Positions 1 through 10,699 of a stretch of 64,000 nt of DNA are shown piece after piece (the stretch's first letter is position 1; each line of letters opens with the position of its first letter). A model generated the notes under the pieces. The model was not told the DNA's origin. It worked only from the letters and a program-made list of their open reading frames with translations, and ran no database searches. Source of the stretch: Takakia lepidozioides (taxonomy: Eukaryota > Streptophyta > Takakiopsida > Takakiales > Takakiaceae); NCBI GenBank assembly GCA_030704615.1, contig CM060731.1:55102221-55166220 (forward strand). The letters are read 5' to 3'. The position numbers were made by a program, and so were the translations under genes.

Positions 1-1850
1 CAGATTTGACGATGTCACCATGGATCTCTTTGCACCTTTCGAGGGCTGCCAGGCTTGCACACGCATTGCCAATGCAAACAAACGTTGTGCGGTTGGGCTT
101 CACCCCTTCGCACATCATTTGCTGAGAGGTCTCCAAAGCCTCCATCCCACGCCCTTGCTGTGCATATCCTGCAATCATTGCACTCCACGACACCACATCT
201 CATTCAGCCATACTGTCAAACACTCCCTTCATACATGTCCACGAGGGTATAATTGTTCAGAATGACACTTGGTACAATTGCAGCTCTGACAATGTCGACA
301 GGGACCTCTTCGCCCTTTTCCAGAGCTGCCAGGCTTGCACATGCATCGCAAATGCACACAAATGTGATGTGGTCGGGCTTCACCCCTTCCCCCATCATTT
401 GATCATAGGTCTCCAAAGCCTTCATACCACGTCCTTGTTGTGCATACCCTGCAAGCATCGTCTTCCATGACACCACATCTCATTCAACCATAGTGTTGAA
501 AACTCCCTTCGCATCCTTAATGCACCCACATTTGGCATACATGTCCACTAGGGCAATGTGTTCAGAATGACATTTGGTATAATTCCAGCTTTGACGATGT
601 CACCATGGACCTCTTTCCCCTTTTCCAGAGCTCCCAGGTTTGACATGTTGACAAGGGTGTTGAGGAGAAAAACACTTGGTGTGAATCCACTTTGGATAAT
701 GTGAGTGTGCACCTGCTTTCCAGCTTCCAGACCTTTCATCTTGATGCACTTAAGCAAGAGACAGACAAACGTATCTGAATCTGCTGAAATGCCTCCTACA
801 TTTGGCATACATGTCCACGAGGGTATTGTTCATAATCACATCTGGTACAGTTTCTACTTTCGTGATGCAACCATGCATCTCTTTGCCCTAATCCAGGGCT
901 GCCAGGCTTGCAAACGCACAGACGTGATGTGATCGGGCTTCACCTCTTCCACTATCATTTACTCATAGGTCTCCAAAGCCTCCATCCCACGCCCCTGTTG
1001 TGCATAAGCATGGCGTTCCGCGGCACCACAGTTCATTCAGCCACATTGTTGAACATTGCTATCTATTTTTGGATACTTTTCTGCTGCCACATTGGCAGTT
1101 ACTTGTCAAAGTCATTCTACCCAGACAATCTTCTCAGCTCAGCATGGATTTCCTTAATTTTGGGATGCAACTTGTCATCTACAACGAAGGTGTGCACCTT
1201 GTTGCTAACCTCAATGCAGCAGTGACCTGGCTCCTGGCTCCTTTCTAACCCCTCTAACCCTGATCATTCTTCTTACCTTTGCAGTATCATCCTTCCTGCC
1301 AGCTGCAGCATAGATGTTTGATAACAACACATAAGTCACGCCATCTCCACATTGCCATGGATTCTACAGGCACCAAGCAAGGCCTTCCACACCACAAGGC
1401 ATTCCCTAAACAGACAATTGCCTCAACTCCACCTTTTGTGATGTGGGCATGTACACACCTGTCCTGTTCCAGTGCGCTGGCCGCTGCAGGCGTTGAGGGT
1501 GGTAACAAATGTGAGCTTGTCAGGCTTCATACCTACTTGTTGCATTTGCCAGAAGAGTTCAAATGCCTCTTCACTGCGCCCTTGTTGAATGTATCTTGCA
1601 ATCATTGCATTCCATGAAACCACATCTTGTTCAGGCATATTGTTAAAGACTCGACATACATCCACCAGAATCCCAAACTTGACATACATGTTGAGAAGGG
1701 TGTTTCCCACACAGACATCTAACTCAAAGCCAACTTCAATGATATGGACATGGACCATCACGCCTTCTAGTTGCATTTGCCGAAAGAGCTGAAATGCCTC
1801 TTCCGTGAGCATTCCATGAAATCACCATTGTTCGACTCCTTTCACTCTGA
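1..1850 (-). pseudogene. Scrambled PPR (PLS/E-type) pseudogene fragments
   Basis: Read on the minus strand, this stretch encodes pieces of PPR protein in several frames broken by stops and shifts. About 1812-1423 gives an S motif and a P motif (VVSWNAMIA, then GMKPD). About 1400-1110 gives an E/E+ region equivalent to the end of the intact PPR gene at 5.8-9.5 kb (WKALLGACRIHGN-like, then the segment leading to VHTFVVDD). About 1110-1040 is a short piece of the non-coding block found upstream of that gene. From about 1050 to 1 further P-L-S repeats follow (GVKPDHITFVC, VVSWKTMLAGYAQQG). E-domain sequence therefore lies upstream of more PLS repeats, an order no working protein has. It is a rearranged relic. 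The left edge of the window cuts it. Confidence 0.8.
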
Positions 1851-2032
1851 AATTTATTGTTGCAAATTATGGAAAGCGTTGTTAAGATCTTGAGACTTAT
1901 CAGCTTGTAATTGGGCAGTTGAAGAACGAAGTTCTTGCATCGGGAGTTGAAGACTCTATAAGGTGACGACCATTTCCGCAAATGTGCCTTCCATCTCAAC
2001 TAACTAATAAACAAATTTCAGTCTCACCAAAT

Positions 2033-2631
2033 TGTCAAGGACGAGAACATGACAGAACACAAACAAGAGATCAGACTAGAGGTACAAGACTAGACAAGAA
2101 GTCAAGGTCGGCGTGGCCGAATGCATAATGGGTAAACATGAATCAAGATAATATTTATAACAATAGACAAGAGTACAAGATACTGGAACTCGACTTGAAT
2201 ATAAGAATGCTGGAAACTCGACTGGAGTACAAGATACTGAAAACTGGGCTAGAGTACTAGAAGTTGAATTGAAGTGCTCAGACTAGAAACAAAAGTAGCC
2301 TGAACTTGTGTTGGCGAAATTGAAGAGTGTCCAGTCTCGCCTCCCATATATACTGGCTACTAGGAGATTCCCTAAGAAGCTTCCCCAATTGAGGTTTCTT
2401 GATGGAGAAGTTTCCTTAAACAAATGAGATATCTTGATGGAGAGGTTTCCTCCAAATGAAGTTTTCTGAGTAGTTTCCCAAGTTACTTTTGATAATTTGA
2501 TAAACTCCTGATAACTTGGTAACTAATTATAATTTATGATAAATCATGATAGATCATGATAACTTTCGGTAATATGTTGGTAACTTCTGGTATTTACTCA
2601 TGATAAAATCCTCTGGGCTATGCCCGTTACA
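2033..2631 (-). repeat. Solo or truncated LTR of the old Ty3/Gypsy family
   Basis: About 600 bp, closely similar along its length to 24064-24641, including a block reading AACACAAACAAGAGATCAGA, a CATATATA box and the TCTGGGCTATG end. It begins TGTCAAGG and ends GTTACA, matching LTR termini (TG..CA) in minus orientation. No internal coding sequence lies next to it and I see no clear 5-bp duplication, so it is either a solo LTR or one end of a deleted element. Confidence 0.75.
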
Positions 2632-4600
2632 CCCACCGCTAGCCAATTATGTTCTAACAACAATTTTTTTTAATACTCATATTATTAATTAGCAAATAGT
2701 CGTGTAGAAAGAGATGAATTTACTCATCATTTTATATAAGTCAAGCCAATGACACGTTTGCTAAAAGACTCCACCATACAGACCTCACTCATACTCCATC
2801 TCAAGTACTAGAGCTATGGCGGCAAAAGAGGCCTCGGGAGGCTCAACTATAAGAAGACCGTGCCTACATCTATGAGTACAAGGTGTTAGCATTTAATTTG
2901 CACTTGTATATGTGTATGAGAGCTAGCTGGAGAGCTCTTATGTCACAAGGCTTGCATGGTTTTTGCAAGGGAGAGTGCTTGTACATGTGTACTTAGGGTT
3001 TCAAATCAGCTTAGAAATAGAACGGGAGCTTTACAAAGCCTTATGGAGTGAATGCATGCATGTCACAATATGTGGTTAGCCATCAAAAGGCTATAGAGTG
3101 CTTACTTTTGCTCTAGTCAAGCTAGATTCAAGGTTCCCATGGTGTGGAAGAAGAACCAAGGAGTGGCTCTAGTTTGGGCTTGAAGCACAAGGAAGGAAGA
3201 GCGCTGATTTTCCTTGTATGGAGGCAGTGCCTGTGTACAACATGCTTTTAGCGCCCCATTGAGGTTTGTACTTTACCGATGTTTTTAGCATGACCAGCAT
3301 GCATGCAAGTCTAAACTGAAGATTGGAGGTCCCTATTTGTGGTACAATTAGCTGATCCAACGTGCTTTGATCTTGCCACAAGGGCATAATAATCCAGATC
3401 ACGAGGAGCTGGCGGCACTTACAGATCTGATCCATTCTGAATTGATCTTTGATTTGACTGGTATCAATATGGAAAGCAGGATGGTGGAGCTTACTCCGCA
3501 AGGATCAAGTGTTATGGAGCCTCCTGCTTCCTGAAGCATTGTTTTGGACTTAGACTGATTTTCTAGTCTTCTTCTAGTTGACATTCTTTTTGAGCTTCTT
3601 CTTGTCATTCAGATTTTAGATTAGTATAGCATGGTGTTCCAACATGTTCATTGCGTAAGGTTTTCCTGCTCATGGGTTTTGTCCCACACGGTTTTCCCAT
3701 GAGAGGGTTTTTCACCCTGCAATGATGGAGAACACCATGGCGGAGTAATTCTTTATATTTTACCTCAGGGGGGTGGCTTCACATATGTGATGCCCCATAG
3801 TTTTCGGCCCCACAAACAGTTTTTTCATGAATTTCTGTCAGGCCTAATTCTTGCTTTAAGTAGACGATGGCGGGCTTGACCCATATCTAGTACAACTAAA
3901 CCTACATGGGGCTGGCTTCATCTTGGCCCTTTATGGTTTGACGGACAGGATTAGGGAAAATCTTCTTAGCCCAAGGCTCCAAAAAAATACCTGTACCCAG
4001 ACCTGGCATGCTGCCATGTGTGGGCTCATCCCAACCAAGGGTTTGGGATATCCGGTCTTTCTAACCTTGAGTAAACGGGTTCTTGTGTACTTGTGTAACA
4101 GAGCTCTGTGTGTTCATGTTCTTGCATGCTTGACGTTCGTAAGCCTTGCCGTTGTCCTCCTCTACGCATACATCTGCTACTGCTACAACAAAGTTTGTCT
4201 TTTCCTGAGTTGCACACCCCTAGATTAAACGTGTCTTGAGAGGAAGAGCGAATCTCATCTAAGCACAAAATGAGGCTTCCCAGTACTACCTGTTGACTAC
4301 TCAAGTTGTAGGACAACAATACATGCTTGAAGTCTTATGCTCCACATCATATACACTTAGAACTCTGAAAGTAGTCAAGGGCAAATGGGATCTAGTTCCC
4401 AGTCCTACCAATTTCTTCATAATTCAAAATGGAATCAGCTAGGAGATGGGTTTCCTTCTCCAAGAGTCATGCGTCTATTTTGTCGGTCAGAAATCTTGAG
4501 CTGTCTGCTGTATCCCCAGCTGCCTCAAACATTCTTAGTTTGGGTGTTTTACCATTATATTATCATGTGGGGAATAATATTATTTTACCTCATCTTTACA
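2632..4600. other. Intergenic region; possible Copia-type LTR remnant
   Basis: No convincing gene. Around 3650-3730 there is a GGTTTTGTCCCACACGGTTTTCCCATGAGAGGG-like stretch (shown in part: GGTTTTGTCCCACACGG), a sequence style common near the 3' end of plant Copia LTRs, so a decayed LTR is possible. Open frames here are short and unlike any family I recognise. Confidence 0.3.
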
Positions 4601-4609
4601 TTACCATGA

Positions 4610-4715
4610 GATAAAACGTAAAAGTAAAGTTTGTTTTACAGAGCCTACTGCTCAACTCACAACCCATCGAGGGGCCAATGGACACAATTGTGCGTAGAAG
4701 GATTACCCTGTAAGG
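4610..4715 (-). mobile_element. Partial SINE copy (body only)
   Basis: The stretch with TTTACAGAGCCTACTGCTCA and GGCCAATGGAC matches the body of the SINE at 52300-52500 in the same orientation, including the preceding A/T-rich tail. The tRNA-like head (A and B boxes) is not recognisable here, so this is a truncated or diverged copy. Confidence 0.45.
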
Positions 4716-4842
4716 ATCCCGGCAATCCTTCCTACCTTCCCTGTGCCCCTTCCGTAAAGGAACTTGTCAAAATGTTTCGGGCACAAACGTCTACTGTGGC
4801 GCATGGAGCCGAGCTGGCGTGAATGTCTTAAAGATCCTTCAC

Positions 4843-5560
4843 AATGGCCGGACAACCGCAATCGCAAGGTATGGCTTTCTTATTGTACGACGTGAAGAAG
4901 TATGTCCATCCTGCAAATGTGGGCGCTTCCTGTGTATCATGATTTGGTAATCTTCCTGGTGTTTACAAGGTACTTGGGAGGGTCAGCTTGGTCTTCGAAG
5001 GCCGTGTTTCAATCTATGGCTGCTCAGCTGCACCGTGGTAGTTCTCACAGACCAATCCGAGATCACCTGACTACAGACACAAGCAGCACACACAAGAGCT
5101 CTTTTTGGGTGGATGGTCGGTTGAATCCTCCATGGGTCATGACAGACGGTCAAGGACAATGTGGTGAGGGCACCTTCTTCTTCAACTATTTCACCATGTT
5201 TTTCCCTCTCGTCAGAATTGTCCCTGATTTTTCATATTGAATTCTGCGAATAAGCTCATTGGGTGGATGATTTTGACATGTTACTGGCAATGTGACGACA
5301 GGAAAGTATCCAGAAACAGATATCAGACACGAGAGGAAGCTCTGGACTACATATTTTTCCGACCCCAATCGATGGTGGGATAATCGAGGCAAAAAGGTGA
5401 ATGCCTGTATACCGGGAAGCAGACCGCAAGATGCATTGCAAAGCTTTCTTGGACATTGTCATCCTCTCTCCCCAGTACCTTTTCAAACTTTGTGAGCAAT
5501 TAAGCATCAATATTGTGTGATAAGTAGGGTTCGAGTTTTGCTAGAACAAATCTGGGCTGT
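4843..5560 (+). repeat. Duplicated block upstream of the PPR gene
   Basis: This non-coding stretch in front of the PPR gene recurs, diverged, at 11500-12540 and 16660-17480. Shared marks are GGACAACCGCAATCGCAAGG, ATGTTTACAAGG-type motifs, GTCAAGGACAATGTGGTGAG and GGCTGTCATTGTCAG. It probably represents 5' leader or promoter sequence duplicated along with PPR copies. The last motif ends in CAG just before the open frame begins and could be a splice acceptor. Confidence 0.7.
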
Positions 5561-5799
5561 CATTGTCAGCTGCTACCTGCAAAGGTGAGGATCTATACAC
5601 GACTGGTGCAGAGGCAGGGATAGCTGAAGCAACAGGGATAGAGTGTGGGGTCCAGATTCATCCAAGAGGGCCAGATCTCAATCCCAACATTACCTATGAT
5701 TCCCTGTGGATCGATAGCTACCAGAAAGCTGCATGGGTAGATGGTCAACTCGAAGCAGAAGCAGCAGCGGCACAGGTGATAAAATCAGGCACCTCGACC

Positions 5800-8700
5800 A
5801 TGAGCACAGCTTCCGAAAGAGGACCAAGAGGGACGGGCTGCAATGCCTCTTATGGCACTTGTGGGCATGTGAGGATGCTCTGTGAGGCCGGGCGACTGAA
5901 AGAGGCTCTACAGACTTTAAAGCAAGGAGGCATTTCAGCAGATTCAGACACTTATATCTGTCTCTTGCATAAATGCATCAAGATGAAAGGGCTGAAAGCT
6001 GGGAAGCAGGTGCATGCTCACATTATCCAAAGTGGATTCAAGCCAAACGTTTTTCTAAACAACACCCTTGTCAACATGTATATTAAGTGCGGGAGCATTG
6101 TCCTTGCTCATCAAGTGTTCAACAGAATGCCTCAACGAGGTTTGATCACGTGGAATATAATGATGGCAGGATTTACCAAGCATGGGTGTGGTCGGAATGC
6201 TTTGGAGACATATGAACAAATGATGCGGGAAGGGGTGAAGCCCAACCACATCACGTTTGTTTGTGTTTGCAATGCATGTGCGAGCCTGGCAGCCCTGGAA
6301 AAGGGTAAAGAGGTCCATGCTGACATTGTCAAAGCTGGAATTGTACCAGATGTCATTCTGAACAGTACCCTCGTGGACATGTATGCCAAATGTGGGTGCA
6401 TTGAGGATGCAAAGGGAGTGTTTGACAATATGGCTGAACGCAATGTGGTGTCCTGGAGCGCGATGATCGCAGGATATGCACAGCAGGGGCGCGGGATGGA
6501 GGCTTTGGAGACCTACGAGGTAATGGTGCGGGAAGGGGTGAAGCCCAACCACATCACGTTTGTTTGCGTATGCAATGCGTGTGCGAGCCTGGGAGCTATA
6601 GAAAAGGGCAAAGAGGTCCATGGTGACATTGTCAAAGCTGGAATTGTACCAGATGTCATTCTGAGCACAGCCCTGGTGGACATGTATGCCAAATGCCAGA
6701 GCATTGAAGATGCAATTGGAGTGTTCGACAATATGGCCGAACGAAATGTAGTGTCATGGAATGCAATGATCGCAGGATATGCACAGCAGGGGCGTGGGAT
6801 GGAGGCTCTGGAGACCTACAAGCAAATGATGCGGGAAGGGGTGAAGCCTGACCTCATCACGTTTGTTTGTGTTTGCAATGCGTGTGCGAGCTTGGCAGCC
6901 CTGGAAAAGGGCAAACAGGTCCATGGTGACATCATCAAATCTGGAATTGTACCAGACGTCATTCTGAACAATACTCTCGTGGACATGTATGCCAAATGTG
7001 GGTGCATCGAGGATGCCAAGAGCGTGTTCAACAATATCGCTGAACGAAATGTGGTGTCATGGAGCACGATGATCGCAGGATATGCACAGCAGGGGCGCGG
7101 GAGGGAGGCTTTGGAGACCTATGAGCAAATGATGCGGGAAGGTGTGAAGCCCAACCACATCACGTTTGTTTGCGTATGCAATGCATGTGCAAGCCTGGCA
7201 GACCTGGAAAAGGGCAAAGAGGTCCATGGTGACATTGTTAAAGCTGGAGTTGTACCAGATGTCATTCTGAACAGCACCCTGGTGGACATGTATGCCAAAT
7301 GTGGGTGCATCGAGGATGCGAAGGGAGTGTTCGACAGTATGTCTGAACGAAATGTGGTGTCGTGGAGTGCGATGATTGCAGGATATGCACAGCAGGGGCG
7401 CGGGATGGAGGCTTTGGAAACCTATGAGCAAATGATGTGGGAAGGTGTGAAGCCCGACCACATCATGTTTGTTTGCATTTGCAATGCGTGTGCAAGCCTG
7501 GCAGCCCTAGAAAAGGGCAAAGAGGTCCATGGTGACATTGTCAAAGCTGGAATCGTACCAGATGTCATTCTGAACAATACCCTTGTGGATATGTACGCCA
7601 AATGTGGGTGCATGGAGGATGCAAGGGGAGTGTTCCAGAGTATGGCTGAACGAAATGTGGTGTCGTGGAGCGCGATGATCGCAGGATATGCACAGCAGGG
7701 GCGCGGGATGGAGGCTTTGGAGACCTATGAGCAAATGGTGCGGGAAGGGGTGAAGCCCAACCACATCACGTTTGTTTGCGTTTGCAATGCGTGTGGAAGC
7801 CTGGCAGCCCTGGAAAAGGGCAAAGAGGTCCATGGTGACATCATCAAAGCTGGAGTTGTACCAGATGTCATTCTGAACACTGCCCTGGTGGACATGTATG
7901 CCAAATGTGGTTGCATCGAGGATGCAAAGCAAGTGTTCGACAAAATGGCTGAACGAGATGTGGTGTCATGGACTGCAATGATTGCAGGATATGCACAGCA
8001 GGGGCGTGGGATGGAGGCTTTGGAGACCTATGAGGAAATGATGCGGGAAGGGGTGAAGCCCAACCACATCACGTTTGTTTGCGTTTGCAATGCGTGTGCG
8101 AGCCTGGCAGCCCTGGAAAAGGGCAAGGAGGTACATTCTGACATCGGCAATGCTGGAGTTGTACCTGATGTTGTCCTGAACACTACTCTGATGACAATGT
8201 ATGCCAAATGTGGGGGCATCGAGGATGCAAAAGGAGTGTTTAACAATATGGGTGAACGAGATGTGGTGTCATGGAATGCGATGATTGCAGGATATGCACA
8301 GCAGGGCCACGGGATGGAGGCTTTGGAGACTTATGAGCAAATGATGCGGGAAGGGGTGAAGCCTGACCACGTCACGTTTGTTTGCATTTGCAATGCATGT
8401 GCAAGTCTGGCAGCCTTGGAAAAGGGCAAAGAGGTCCATGGCGACATCGTCAAAGCTGGAGTTGTACCAGATGTGATTCTGAACAATACTCTCGTGGACA
8501 TGTATGCCAAATGTGGGTGCATTGAGGATGCAAAGGGAGTGTTCAACAATATGGCCGAACGAGATGCGGTGTCCTGGAACGCGATGATCGCAGGATATGC
8601 CCAGCATGGTTGTCATAGGGAGGCCCTGCAACTATTTGAAGCAATGCAAATGGAAGGCTTGAAGCCGGACAGTATCACCTTTATATGTGTTCTCTCTGCA

Positions 8701-9489
8701 TGCAGCCATGCTGGCCTACTGGATGAAGGAAGACGCTACTTTGATTCCCTGAGTAAAGATCATGGTGTCACCCCGACAGTAAAGCACTTTGGCTGCATGG
8801 TGGACCTTCTTGGACGTGCGGGGCAATTGGATGAGGCAGAGGACCTCATCACTAAAATGCCAGTCAAAGCAGAGGTTGTGGTGTGGAAGGCCTTGCTTGG
8901 TGCCTGCAGAATCCATGGCAATGTGGAGATGGCTGAACGTGCAGCAACATCTGTTCTCAAGTGGGATGAACAGGATGCGGCAACTTATGTGTTGCTCTCA
9001 AATATCTATGCTGCAGCTGGCAGGTGGGACGATAGTGCGAAAGTGAGAAAAATGATGAAGGTCAGAGGGGTTAGAAAGGAGCCAGGTTACTGCTGCATTG
9101 AGGTTGGCAACAGGGTGCACACCTTTGTTGTAGATGACAAATTGCATCCCAAAATTAAGGAAATCCATACTGAGCTGAGTAGATTGTCTGGGCAGATGAA
9201 GGAGGCAGGGTATGTCCCTGACACCCGCTTTGTATTGCATGATGTGGGGGAGGAGCAAAAGGAATTTTCTCTTTGCCACCACAGTGAGAAGCTGGCCATT
9301 GGTTTTGGGTTGATCAGCACAGCCCCTAGGACGACTCTCCGGCTCATCAAGAATCTTCGGGTGTGTGGTGACTGCCACACCTCCACCAAGTTCATCTCCG
9401 CGATCGCTGGCCGAGCAATTGTTGTACGGGATAGTAACCGCTTTCACCACTTTGAAGATGGGGTTTGTTCTTGTGGGGATTACTGGTGA
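5800..9489 (+). CDS. PPR protein, PLS class with E, E+ and DYW domains (organelle RNA editing factor)
   Basis: The first ATG of the open frame (5800) gives 1229 residues, ending Asp-Tyr-Trp before TGA. About ten P-L-S triplets are followed by L2-S2, E1-E2, the PG box (EPGYCCIE) and a full DYW deaminase domain: HSEKLA (HxE), CGDCH (CxxC zinc/active site) and HHFEDGVCSCGDYW. Known DYW-PPR proteins bind one organelle transcript with one motif per base and deaminate C to U; that this one does so is inferred from intact catalytic residues. No intron is present. The frame is open upstream to a TAG at 5542 but has no ATG there. The upstream 79 codons have a conserved counterpart in the pseudogene at 12.9-13.7 kb, so a spliced upstream exon carrying the start and transit peptide is plausible. 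No clear transit peptide follows the 5800 ATG. Confidence 0.88.
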   Translation: MSTASERGPRGTGCNASYGTCGHVRMLCEAGRLKEALQTLKQGGISADSDTYICLLHKCIKMKGLKAGKQVHAHIIQSGFKPNVFLNNTLVNMYIKCGSIVLAHQVFNRMPQRGLITWNIMMAGFTKHGCGRNALETYEQMMREGVKPNHITFVCVCNACASLAALEKGKEVHADIVKAGIVPDVILNSTLVDMYAKCGCIEDAKGVFDNMAERNVVSWSAMIAGYAQQGRGMEALETYEVMVREGVKPNHITFVCVCNACASLGAIEKGKEVHGDIVKAGIVPDVILSTALVDMYAKCQSIEDAIGVFDNMAERNVVSWNAMIAGYAQQGRGMEALETYKQMMREGVKPDLITFVCVCNACASLAALEKGKQVHGDIIKSGIVPDVILNNTLVDMYAKCGCIEDAKSVFNNIAERNVVSWSTMIAGYAQQGRGREALETYEQMMREGVKPNHITFVCVCNACASLADLEKGKEVHGDIVKAGVVPDVILNSTLVDMYAKCGCIEDAKGVFDSMSERNVVSWSAMIAGYAQQGRGMEALETYEQMMWEGVKPDHIMFVCICNACASLAALEKGKEVHGDIVKAGIVPDVILNNTLVDMYAKCGCMEDARGVFQSMAERNVVSWSAMIAGYAQQGRGMEALETYEQMVREGVKPNHITFVCVCNACGSLAALEKGKEVHGDIIKAGVVPDVILNTALVDMYAKCGCIEDAKQVFDKMAERDVVSWTAMIAGYAQQGRGMEALETYEEMMREGVKPNHITFVCVCNACASLAALEKGKEVHSDIGNAGVVPDVVLNTTLMTMYAKCGGIEDAKGVFNNMGERDVVSWNAMIAGYAQQGHGMEALETYEQMMREGVKPDHVTFVCICNACASLAALEKGKEVHGDIVKAGVVPDVILNNTLVDMYAKCGCIEDAKGVFNNMAERDAVSWNAMIAGYAQHGCHREALQLFEAMQMEGLKPDSITFICVLSACSHAGLLDEGRRYFDSLSKDHGVTPTVKHFGCMVDLLGRAGQLDEAEDLITKMPVKAEVVVWKALLGACRIHGNVEMAERAATSVLKWDEQDAATYVLLSNIYAAAGRWDDSAKVRKMMKVRGVRKEPGYCCIEVGNRVHTFVVDDKLHPKIKEIHTELSRLSGQMKEAGYVPDTRFVLHDVGEEQKEFSLCHHSEKLAIGFGLISTAPRTTLRLIKNLRVCGDCHTSTKFISAIAGRAIVVRDSNRFHHFEDGVCSCGDYW
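6135..8600 (+). repeat. 303-bp tandem array inside the PPR gene (P-L-S triplets)
   Basis: The codons for GVK at the end of successive P motifs begin at 6232, 6535, 6838, 7141, 7444, 7747, 8050, 8353 and 8656: exactly 303 bp (101 codons) apart. Units are nearly identical at the DNA level (for example GCAGGATATGCACAGCAGGG recurs in most), well beyond what shared protein function needs. Each unit is one P (35 aa), L (35 aa) and S (31 aa) motif. Most variation falls at motif position 5 and the last motif residue. Confidence 0.95.
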
Positions 9490-10440
9490 AAATGGAAAGA
9501 TGCAAGTCTCTGGTTTCATTCATTGATCTGTGTAGCTAATCAGTTCATCCTCCATTTCCTGAGAGTATTGACCATGATGTACTGTTGACGGCATTTCCTA
9601 TGGCATATCCACAGGACATGTTTGTATGTTTCTCGTGGTGATGCTTCAAATAGAGCCCTTGACTGACTTGCATGAATGTTTTCGAAAGCCAACCTTAACC
9701 CACCAAGATTCAATCCCATGGTGGCCACTTGAAAGGAGACAAAAGTGACTGTAATGGTATTGGGGTATTTTGTTATTAATGGATGTGTATTGACTTGGAT
9801 TTGCATGACTCCCTTACGCTAAATCATTGGTTTGTGCATTGAGTTCGATGGCCTACTGCTGTGGTTTTCAGATTCTGATGGACTGGAACAGGACAGAGTT
9901 CCATGATTTGGGTGAAGGTTGGGCGACAGAGTTCACCTACTCCACCCACTTCAGAACACAATTTCCTACAGTTTGAGACCAGATTTGGGAGCATGTATGA
10001 AACAATTGTGCATAGGTTCATGCAATGGTCTTCAATACTGCTAGTGTCCTGGGAGGCAGGTCTCTATTTCTGGCATTGCTCAAAGTGTTCACAGTAACTA
10101 CTTACTTGGGCTGCCGATCTCAAACAAGCCGAAAGCTCTCCTACATATCCCCTTTAAGAAAAGTGAACTTTTCTCTTGCTTCCAGGACCCATCCAATGCA
10201 ATGTATGATAGGCGGATCCCACATTTTTCAATGGTCAGAATCGCGTCTGAAGATGCAGGTTTGGGGCAATAATGATGATACTTCATACACCTGGAGATTC
10301 ATCCAGAGTGTGTTTTCTCCATCCAAGAACTCTCATACATAAAGTGTGGTAATTGCCATGCGTCAAGCGATCACACCATATAATGGGTCGACCTGGCATC
10401 TTGCTGTCATCAGTGCTCCCCGGTACCTATATGGGTAACC
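9490..10440. other. 3' flank of the PPR gene; no gene seen
   Basis: Probably holds the 3' untranslated region of the PPR gene. Open frames are short and have no recognisable homology; no RNA gene or transposon end was seen. Confidence 0.5.
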
Positions 10441-10479
10441 GCAAATTTTTTTCTTTGTAATTCAAGGAGCCTCCCTGGC

Positions 10480-10640
10480 CGCAAGGTTCCCTTCCGCTTT
10501 TGGAAGGGTCCCTCAATTTGCGGGAAGTACCTTCCGTGTGTGGAAGGGTCCCCCTATTTGCGGGGCAAGGAGCGGGAAAGAAAAATTTCCCAGTTTTTCA
10601 CGTTGGGGAAGGGTCGTTCCCACGGCCCTTCCTGAATTTT
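10480..10640. repeat. Tandem hairpin repeats (40-bp period) beside short telomere-like repeats
   Basis: Two units 40 bp apart each contain an inverted repeat: CCCTTCCGCTTTTGGAAGGG at 10489-10508 and CCTTCCGTGTGTGGAAGG at 10530-10547, each followed by GTCCC..ATTTGCGGG. A third, looser inverted repeat (GGAAGGG..CCCTTCC) lies at about 10604-10630. Immediately downstream (10646-10666) are about three plant telomere-type CCCTAAA units. Confidence 0.65.
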
Positions 10641-10699
10641 CGAGCACCCTAAACCCTAAACCCTTCCCTAATACGTAACCACCTTCCGTGCGGCAAAGA

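Noticed and set aside
5563-5799. Starting the PPR protein at 5563
   Set aside because: That codon is TTG, not ATG; the first ATG is 5800 and a spliced upstream exon is the likelier source of extra N-terminus.
6055-8631. Long minus-strand open frames across the PPR array
   Set aside because: They repeat with the same 303-bp period and are antisense shadows of the tandem PPR codons; no independent domain or start context.
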